A stretch of DNA of 5,913 nt from Candidatus Peribacterales bacterium (GTDB lineage Bacteria > Patescibacteriota > Gracilibacteria > Peribacterales > Peribacteraceae), in contig JAKFXO010000123.1 of NCBI GenBank assembly GCA_021731345.1, positions 1 to 5,913 of the forward strand. Direction: 5' to 3'. The notes below the pieces were generated by a model that worked only from the letters and a program-made list of their open reading frames with translations, was not told where the DNA came from and made no database searches. Every line of letters starts with the position of its first letter. Position 1 is the first letter of the stretch. The position numbers were made by a program, and so were the translations under genes. This document shows, piece by piece, positions 1 through 4,507 of the stretch.

Positions 1-7
1 ATTGCTT

Positions 8-13
8 TATAAT
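8..13 (+). promoter_or_regulatory. -10 box TATAAT of a probable leaderless promoter
   Basis: A perfect TATAAT lies here and is followed by exactly six bases before the ATG at 20. A transcription start about 7 nt after the hexamer would fall on the A of that ATG, so the message would have no leader. No Shine-Dalgarno sequence precedes the ATG. The -35 region lies outside the window. The same spacing recurs at three other genes here, which supports the call. Confidence 0.72.
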
Positions 14-19
14 ATACTC

Positions 20-253
20 ATGGAAAAAAGCACTGTTGATCATGAAGTGGATGCCATTCTAGAGAAAATTGGAGATGCTGAGTTACGTGGCATTACCTCT
101 ACCGAAAGGAGAAGCGCTGTCGGACGAACAGTCAAATTTCTAGGTCTCAGTTCGAACAAAGAGGTCCATCAACTCATTGAAATAATTAAGACTCATGAGG
201 CGCAACTCAATGTCCATACTGGACCAAGCGACCCAAACGACCTCGACGATTAG
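20..253 (+). CDS. hypothetical protein, 77 aa, small charged
   Basis: I do not recognise this 77-residue protein. It has no signal peptide, membrane segment, cysteine or obvious metal site and should be cytoplasmic. It is probably mostly helical: residues 1-23 are acidic and amphipathic, a basic stretch (ERRSAVGR, 29-36) follows, then a second helix-like stretch at about 46-62, and the acidic C-terminus ends in DLDD. The reading frame also runs upstream to a TTG at position 2. I chose the ATG at 20 because TATAAT at 8-13 sits six bases before it, as at other genes in this window, and because the longer form would place the promoter inside the coding region. The TAG stop overlaps the TAA stop of the convergent dehydrogenase in the four bases 250-253. 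The function could be regulatory or structural; nothing in the sequence decides. Confidence 0.65.
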   Translation: MEKSTVDHEVDAILEKIGDAELRGITSTERRSAVGRTVKFLGLSSNKEVHQLIEIIKTHEAQLNVHTGPSDPNDLDD

Positions 254-1236
254 CGAGCCTTCACCGAAGGCAAGTCACACACAACTTTCACGGGCTGCAC
301 TACATGCTCGGGCTTCTTTCCTGAGATGAATTCTCGAATCGCTTGAAATGAATCCGCATACATATTTTTCATAGAATCATCTGCGTAGAAAGCGATATGC
401 GGAGTAGCAACGACTCGAGGATGCGCTACAAGTTGTGTATTTCCCTCAAAGTTTGTCTCGTGCTCCAGAACATCCAAAAGAGCATAGGAGAGCTTTCCAG
501 AGTTCAAAGCCTCGAGAAGAGCCGTGGAATCAATGAGCCCACCTCGCGCCGTATTCACGAGCACGGCACCTGATTTCATCAGAGAGAGCGCCGAATGATT
601 GATGATATGTTTGGTGTCCGGAGTCTCAGGAATGTGTAACGTAATAATGTCACTCTCGCGGAGAAGTTCGTCCACAGAGACGTAGCGCACTCCAAATTTT
701 TCAATAATCTCCAGCGTACGACACTGATCGGTTGCAAGTATTTTCATGCCGAATCCATGGGCAATCTTGCTCACCGCACAACCAATTTTGCCGGTTCCAA
801 TGATGCCAAGAGTCTTCCCACGTAGTGCGATACCTCGAAGTCCGTGATAGTCAAAGAGTCCGCTTTCTACTTTTTTGTCAGCCTCTGGAATATGACGAAG
901 TGTTGAAAGTAGAAGCGCAAAAACATGTTCGGCAATGACATGAGAACCGTAGTCTGGGACGTTACAGACGGTAATACCGAGTTTCGTGCATGCATCTAAA
1001 TCAATGTGATTGAAACCGACGGATCTGGTACTCAGTAGCTTAAGGTCTGGCAACTGAGTGAGTATCTCTTTCGTAAATTGGGTATGAATAAAGCACGACA
1101 CTACGTTGGCGCCTGCACAAGCTTTGACGAGTTCCTGTCCTACCAGCACGCCTTCAGTACACACGGCATCGGGAAACTCTGACAAAACGAGCTTACTGTC
1201 TTCCGGATCAACTTCGAGAAAGCGCATGACAGGCAT
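250..1236 (-). CDS. D-2-hydroxyacid dehydrogenase, D-lactate dehydrogenase-like
   Basis: Predicted cytoplasmic NAD-dependent dehydrogenase interconverting a 2-keto acid and a D-2-hydroxy acid, with pyruvate/D-lactate most likely. Its 328 residues are the normal length for the family. The N-terminal part of the substrate domain includes RSVGFNHIDLDA (71-82) and YGSHVIAEHV (96-105), as in D-lactate dehydrogenases. The Rossmann dinucleotide loop is GTGKIG (147-152), with Asp170 ending the next strand, which favours NAD over NADP. The catalytic set is present: Arg231 in TARGG, Glu258 in DVLEHE and His280 in TPHIAF. The open frame extends 36 codons upstream, but that extension looks non-homologous and would overlap the start of the DUF305 gene. 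The ATG at 1236 follows TATACT by six bases; a second ATG is three codons further in. The substrate is inferred from motifs only; a fermentative role in regenerating NAD would be typical. Confidence 0.92.
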   Translation of the reverse strand: MPVMRFLEVDPEDSKLVLSEFPDAVCTEGVLVGQELVKACAGANVVSCFIHTQFTKEILTQLPDLKLLSTRSVGFNHIDLDACTKLGITVCNVPDYGSHVIAEHVFALLLSTLRHIPEADKKVESGLFDYHGLRGIALRGKTLGIIGTGKIGCAVSKIAHGFGMKILATDQCRTLEIIEKFGVRYVSVDELLRESDIITLHIPETPDTKHIINHSALSLMKSGAVLVNTARGGLIDSTALLEALNSGKLSYALLDVLEHETNFEGNTQLVAHPRVVATPHIAFYADDSMKNMYADSFQAIREFISGKKPEHVVQPVKVVCDLPSVKAR

Positions 1237-1242
1237 GCGAGA

Positions 1243-1248
1243 AGTATA
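1243..1248 (-). promoter_or_regulatory. -10 box TATACT of a probable leaderless promoter (dehydrogenase)
   Basis: Read on the minus strand, TATACT is followed by six bases (TCTCGC) and then the ATG at 1236. The expected transcription start coincides with the start codon. There is no Shine-Dalgarno sequence and I see no good -35 hexamer at 16-18 bp. The box lies inside the longest open frame, which argues that the long frame is not the real gene. Confidence 0.68.
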
Positions 1249-1268
1249 TCCTTTATAAGAGGAAAAGG

Positions 1269-1278
1269 GATTATAATC
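1269..1278. promoter_or_regulatory. Palindromic bidirectional -10 element GATTATAATC
   Basis: This perfect 10-bp palindrome contains TATAAT on the plus strand (1272-1277) and also on the minus strand (1275 down to 1270). It lies in the 73-nt spacer between the divergent dehydrogenase and DUF305 genes, with its centre almost exactly midway between the two ATGs (1236 and 1310). Read rightwards it would give the DUF305 gene a leader of about 26 nt. Read leftwards it would give the dehydrogenase a second, leadered transcript beside the leaderless one. No convincing -35 boxes are visible, so activity in either direction is inferred. Confidence 0.55.
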
Positions 1279-1309
1279 ACATCGTTTCGTATTTCTTTCT
1301 CCATTCACC

Positions 1310-1867
1310 ATGATGCACACAATGGATGGCCCAGGTATGGGCATTGGCTTACTTCACGCTCTCGGAGCAATTCACTTCCTTGCGGCACTCGCACTGCTTG
1401 TTGGCACAGCCTTCCTGCTTGGATGGTGTATCAAACAGTTGACGCAGGCTCAGCTCAAAAAGTGGGGAATAATTTTGGTGGCAGTAGGGGGTATCGTCTG
1501 TCTTCTGACTGTCGGCGCAGGCATGAGTATGCATTCCGGTCGCTCTGGAACAATGATGATGAAAAGCGATGACGGAAAAATGATGATGATGAAAAAAATG
1601 GGAACCACCAAAGATGGCGACGCTATGGATATGTCGATGAAAGGAATGTCTATGATGCTAGACGGAAAGACCGGCGACGCGTTTGACCAAGCGTTCATTG
1701 AGATGATGATCCCGCACCACGAGGGTGCGATCGATATGGCTAAACTTGCACAGAAAAACGCAGGTCACGCTGAGATCAAGAAAATGGCTGACGACATCAT
1801 CTCAGCGCAACAAAAAGAGATCGATCAGATGAATGCATGGCTCACAGCGTGGGGCATGGCGAACTAA
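1310..1867 (+). CDS. Membrane-anchored Met-rich DUF305 protein, probable copper binding
   Basis: A 185-residue membrane protein with an extracytoplasmic DUF305 domain, a family (including CopM-type proteins) linked to copper binding. Two hydrophobic helices lie at about 17-38 and 52-71. The short loop between them carries Lys42, Lys50 and Lys51, so by the positive-inside rule both termini face outward. Residues 72-116 form a linker in which 16 of 45 residues are Met, suited to Cu(I) binding. The DUF305 domain runs from about 116 to 183, with the hallmark MIPHHEGAIDMA (133-144; His136-His137), His153, and a helical end containing Met174 and Met183. The N-terminus is itself Met/His rich. ATG codons at 1310, 1313 and 1322 compete; 1310 is the first in frame after a stop. 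No Shine-Dalgarno sequence is visible. Copper is inferred from family and composition; a general metal or stress role is possible. Confidence 0.88.
   Translation: MMHTMDGPGMGIGLLHALGAIHFLAALALLVGTAFLLGWCIKQLTQAQLKKWGIILVAVGGIVCLLTVGAGMSMHSGRSGTMMMKSDDGKMMMMKKMGTTKDGDAMDMSMKGMSMMLDGKTGDAFDQAFIEMMIPHHEGAIDMAKLAQKNAGHAEIKKMADDIISAQQKEIDQMNAWLTAWGMAN
1553..1600 (+). repeat. ATG-triplet low-complexity tract in the DUF305 gene
   Basis: Two short runs of in-frame ATG triplets (three at 1553-1561 and four at 1580-1591), each followed by an A-rich stretch, encode Met82-84 and Met91-94 of the DUF305 protein. Such triplet and A-tract runs are prone to slippage, so the number of Met codons may differ between strains without shifting the frame. 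The protein-level purpose is probably metal binding. Confidence 0.6.
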
Positions 1868-1879
1868 TGAAGAAACAAG

Positions 1880-1910
1880 CCGGGGCGTCATGCGACGCTC
1901 CGGTTTTTTT
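1880..1910. terminator. Intrinsic terminator between convergent genes
   Basis: A 10-bp stem pairs 1880-1889 with 1894-1903, with one G-T wobble (1884/1899), around a four-base ATGC loop. Seven Ts follow at 1904-1910. It starts 12 nt after the stop of the DUF305 gene and is a textbook terminator for it. The T-tract overlaps the stop codon of the MauE-like gene (1909-1911). Read leftwards, the same hairpin directly follows that gene, but only a broken T-rich stretch (CTTGTTTCTT) comes after it, so termination in that direction would be weaker. Confidence 0.85.
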
Positions 1911-2445
1911 AGAACCACAGCATAAAACCGGCCATGAGTGCCATCGAAACATCTTCGATGAGCGCAACTTTCGTGAGCGGAACTTTGAGAAGCGTACCAA
2001 GACAGGCGCACTGAAACTGCTTTTTTTGCACAAGACTTCGGGCTACACCAAGTGCGCTAAATGTCATGAGAACAACCGTGACAATATTTGTCGCATACAT
2101 TTCAAAGTGCGTGAGATACGCAAGGCCGAGGCCAAGCTCCAAGAACGGATACACATAACCATACGCTGGCACTTTTGCCGCTAAAAGATCGTACATCGCG
2201 TAGCCACGTGCAAAACCTGCAATGTCCATAAGCTTCAGTCCCGAAAAGACCAAAAAGAAACCGGCCATGAAATTCATCATAATCTCCGCAACATCGACAT
2301 ACCCCATACTGGAAACATCACGCACTGCTGCGGCAGTCGTGACCAGTGTGATGAGGCTTACGATGACAATAAGCGGCTTATACTGAACAATCAGACTTTC
2401 AGCTCGTGGTTTTTCGGCCTGTGGAGAGCAGCACGATCCATCCAT
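1909..2445 (-). CDS. MauE/DoxX-like integral membrane protein
   Basis: A 178-residue polytopic protein resembling the MauE/DoxX group of redox-associated membrane proteins. After a soluble, Cys-containing N-terminus (Cys5-Cys6 in DGSCCSP) there are about four hydrophobic segments, near 24-41, 55-72, 98-112 and 119-135, with a shorter one at 165-178. FSGLKLMDIAGFARGYAMYD (67-86) followed by YGYVYPFLELGLGLAYL (95-111) is typical of these proteins. CACLG (146-150) matches the Cys-X-Cys site that follows the bundle in the family. The role may be thiol/disulfide exchange or metal handling; relatives often carry an N-terminal heavy-metal-binding domain, which is missing here apart from the CC pair. 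The frame extends six codons upstream, but the ATG at 2445 fits TATACT six bases before it. The gene converges on the DUF305 gene, so both may serve metal homeostasis. The exact substrate is unknown. Confidence 0.8.
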   Translation of the reverse strand: MDGSCCSPQAEKPRAESLIVQYKPLIVIVSLITLVTTAAAVRDVSSMGYVDVAEIMMNFMAGFFLVFSGLKLMDIAGFARGYAMYDLLAAKVPAYGYVYPFLELGLGLAYLTHFEMYATNIVTVVLMTFSALGVARSLVQKKQFQCACLGTLLKVPLTKVALIEDVSMALMAGFMLWF

Positions 2446-2451
2446 ACCAAC

Positions 2452-2457
2452 AGTATA
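2452..2457 (-). promoter_or_regulatory. -10 box TATACT of a probable leaderless promoter (MauE-like gene)
   Basis: On the minus strand TATACT is followed by GTTGGT and then the ATG at 2445, the same six-base spacing as at three other genes. The hexamer falls within the six-codon upstream extension of the open frame, so the longer start would make the promoter part of the coding region. A GGAG lies 12 bases before this ATG, too far for normal ribosome binding. Confidence 0.7.
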
Positions 2458-2490
2458 CTCCACATATATCCAGAATCAGCAGTTTTCAGC

Positions 2491-2496
2491 TACTCT
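2491..2496 (+). promoter_or_regulatory. Weak -10-like box TACTCT before the TPR gene
   Basis: TACTCT keeps the TA...T core of a -10 hexamer and ends eight bases before the ATG at 2505, so a start one or two bases ahead of the ATG is possible. There is no Shine-Dalgarno sequence. The match is weaker than at the other genes and the spacing differs, so this is tentative. It lies in the 59-nt divergent spacer shared with the MauE-like gene, where the two promoters would overlap upstream. Confidence 0.35.
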
Positions 2497-2504
2497 TTAT
2501 TCCT

Positions 2505-4472
2505 ATGAACTCACGTCAGGCAAACGACGCAATCACAGTGTCATGGCAAGAGATCGGCATCACGCTCGGGCTCATGCTCGCAGCCGCCTTCATAGTCTTT
2601 GGCGCAGCGGTCGGTTTCGGTTTTCTAGATTTTGATGATTCGTATTTGATTTATGGAAACCTAGCTGCTCGCGGACCGTCGCTTTCACACATCGTGCAAG
2701 CATTCACGACATTTGACCCAGAACTCTACATTCCGGTCACACTTCTCAGTTACCAATTTGATTACCTACTCGGCGGACTGAGTGGGGGAACGCATCACTT
2801 CACCAATCTTGTGCTCCATGCACTCAATGGCGCACTCGTAAGTTATCTCGTTTTTCTTCTTCTCGGGCGTAAGCGCATTGCTCTCGGCTGCGGGCTTCTC
2901 TTTGTCATTCACCCGATCAATACCGAAGCAGCTGTGTGGCTCTCGGGACGAAAAGATGTGTTGTCGTCTTTCTTTTATCTGGCCACGATGTGTCTCTACC
3001 TGCGCTATCTGTACGCGGGAAACCGACGTTTATGGGCTGCAGCGCTGGGACTGTTTGCCCTTGGACTACTTGCGAAAGTATCCATCCTCACGCTTCCGGT
3101 AGCCGTTCTTCTTTTGGAGGTGCTCATGCGTGAACGAAAAGAATGGACACTACGCCCTGTCCTCGACACCGTGCCATTTTTCGCACTCTCGGGCGTGTTT
3201 GCAGTCATCGCAGCACTCGGCAAAGAGCGTGTCATTGGCTCATCCACACTGACAGAAACACTGCTCATGGCTGCAAAAAGCACCGTGTTCTATCTCGAGA
3301 AACTAATCATCCCCACGAATCTCTCACCCATTTATCCATATCTGAAAGCTATCACTATTTCGTCACCGGATTTTTATGTGCCGGTCATCATCATCGCAAC
3401 TCTTGGAGTCATCGCATTTCTCAGTCTACGAAAAACAAAATGGATCGCCATTTGCTCACTTCTGTTTCTCACAACACTCGCTCCATCATTTCTGAACTTT
3501 CACAAAGGCACGATGGTGTTCTTTGCGGTTGATCGTTATGCGTACCTTCCAATGGTCTGGCTGGTACTGCTGCTTGCAGTTAGCTTTAGCGAACTCACTG
3601 ACAGAATGCACAAAAAAACCGTACGACAACTTTTTGCAGTGTCACTTGGTTTTATCGCAGCAACATTTGCAGCGATCTCCATGAACCAAACAAAACTGTG
3701 GGTGAATGATGAAACACTCTTCTCCTACGTTCTAACTCTGCATCCGGGTTCTGTATCTGCGCGCACAAGTCTTGCTGCCGTGTACCGAAATCAGGGGAGG
3801 GGAGTGGATGAAATCGAAGTGCTCGAAGAAGGTCTAAAAATTCAAAAGAACGTGGCGTACTACACAGGTATCGGCAGTGCTGCAGCCAGACAAGGAAAAC
3901 TAGATGAAGCAGAAACGCTCTACGGACAGGCAAGAATCTTAGATCCGACAAATCCTGAACCATTTTTCTTTTTAGGTTCTCTCGAAGAACAAAGAAGTAA
4001 TGCTGAGAAAGCTGTTGGATACTACAAAGAAGCCATTCGCTTCGATGAGAGCTACGTTGCCGCATACAATAATCTCGGCGCGGTCTATCAGGATCAGGGA
4101 AAGATGCCGGAAGCAGAAGATATGTTCCGAATGGCAGTCGAGTGGAACCCAAATTTCATGGAAGGCCTGTACAACCTGTTCCAAATTTTGGAGATGCAAA
4201 AAAAGCGAGATGAAGCATTTCCGTATCTCGTGAAAGCATATGAACTGAATCCAGAGAATTCCGATATCACGATCGGATATGCGTATCGGATGAACGAGCG
4301 CGGCAAAAAATCAGAAGCCATCAAGGCTCTCCGGTACTTGCTTTCCGTCGAACCAAACAACTCGGCAGCAAAACGCTATCTTCAGCAACTTCAACCAGCC
4401 AGCCCCGAACCTGAAACAACGGATGCCGCAGAAAGGCGTACGCAAAGGCTTCAGGACCGCGAAAATCTGTAA
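2505..4472 (+). CDS. TMTC-like GT-C membrane protein with C-terminal TPRs
   Basis: A 655-residue membrane protein with the build of TMTC-type protein O-mannosyltransferase relatives (GT-C fold). If active, it would move a sugar from a polyprenyl-phosphate donor to a target outside the membrane. After the first helix (about 17-40) comes the acidic motif DFDD (42-45), at the usual GT-C catalytic position. Family stretches follow: THHFTNLVLHALN (96-108), VIHPINTEAAVWLSGRKD (134-151), LLAKVSILTLP (188-198) and DRYAYLP (343-349), with multiple hydrophobic helices up to about residue 392. About six TPRs cover 419-630, for instance NNLGAVYQDQGKMPEAEDMF (522-541), and probably bind a partner or substrate. 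The tail is charged and Pro/Glu rich. The frame extends 33 codons upstream across the divergent gene's start; the ATG at 2505 is preferred because it gives a normal N-terminus. Donor and target cannot be told from sequence. Confidence 0.85.
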   Translation: MNSRQANDAITVSWQEIGITLGLMLAAAFIVFGAAVGFGFLDFDDSYLIYGNLAARGPSLSHIVQAFTTFDPELYIPVTLLSYQFDYLLGGLSGGTHHFTNLVLHALNGALVSYLVFLLLGRKRIALGCGLLFVIHPINTEAAVWLSGRKDVLSSFFYLATMCLYLRYLYAGNRRLWAAALGLFALGLLAKVSILTLPVAVLLLEVLMRERKEWTLRPVLDTVPFFALSGVFAVIAALGKERVIGSSTLTETLLMAAKSTVFYLEKLIIPTNLSPIYPYLKAITISSPDFYVPVIIIATLGVIAFLSLRKTKWIAICSLLFLTTLAPSFLNFHKGTMVFFAVDRYAYLPMVWLVLLLAVSFSELTDRMHKKTVRQLFAVSLGFIAATFAAISMNQTKLWVNDETLFSYVLTLHPGSVSARTSLAAVYRNQGRGVDEIEVLEEGLKIQKNVAYYTGIGSAAARQGKLDEAETLYGQARILDPTNPEPFFFLGSLEEQRSNAEKAVGYYKEAIRFDESYVAAYNNLGAVYQDQGKMPEAEDMFRMAVEWNPNFMEGLYNLFQILEMQKKRDEAFPYLVKAYELNPENSDITIGYAYRMNERGKKSEAIKALRYLLSVEPNNSAAKRYLQQLQPASPEPETTDAAERRTQRLQDRENL

Positions 4473-4495
4473 TCGTGCGCTGCGCTTTTCTCCTG

Positions 4496-4501
4496 TATAA
4501 T
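4496..4501 (+). promoter_or_regulatory. -10 box TATAAT of a probable leaderless promoter (7TM gene)
   Basis: A perfect TATAAT is followed by TTCGCG plus C at 4502-4507, that is six bases, and then the ATG at 4508. This is the same arrangement as at position 8-20. The box lies 23 nt after the stop of the TPR gene, so the 7TM gene can have its own promoter even though it is co-directional and could also be read through. No good -35 hexamer and no Shine-Dalgarno sequence are visible. Confidence 0.72.
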
Positions 4502-4507
4502 TCGCGC

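Noticed and set aside
257..271. Hairpin GCCTTC-ACC-GAAGGC as a terminator for the convergent pair
   Set aside because: The 6-bp stem has only a three-base loop, lies inside the dehydrogenase coding region and has no T-tract on either side.
1837..2184. Plus-strand open frame spanning the terminator and the MauE-like gene
   Set aside because: It runs through the strong hairpin and is antisense to a well-supported membrane protein; its translation shows no family features.
3652..4152. Minus-strand open frame of 166 codons within the TPR gene
   Set aside because: It is a shadow of the TPR coding sequence: no promoter pattern at its start, and low-complexity Arg/Leu/Ser composition.
4473..4495. 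GTGCGCTGCGC-TTTTC after the TPR gene as a terminator
   Set aside because: The GC-rich repeat cannot form a stem with a workable loop and the T run is only four bases, so read-through into the 7TM gene is possible.
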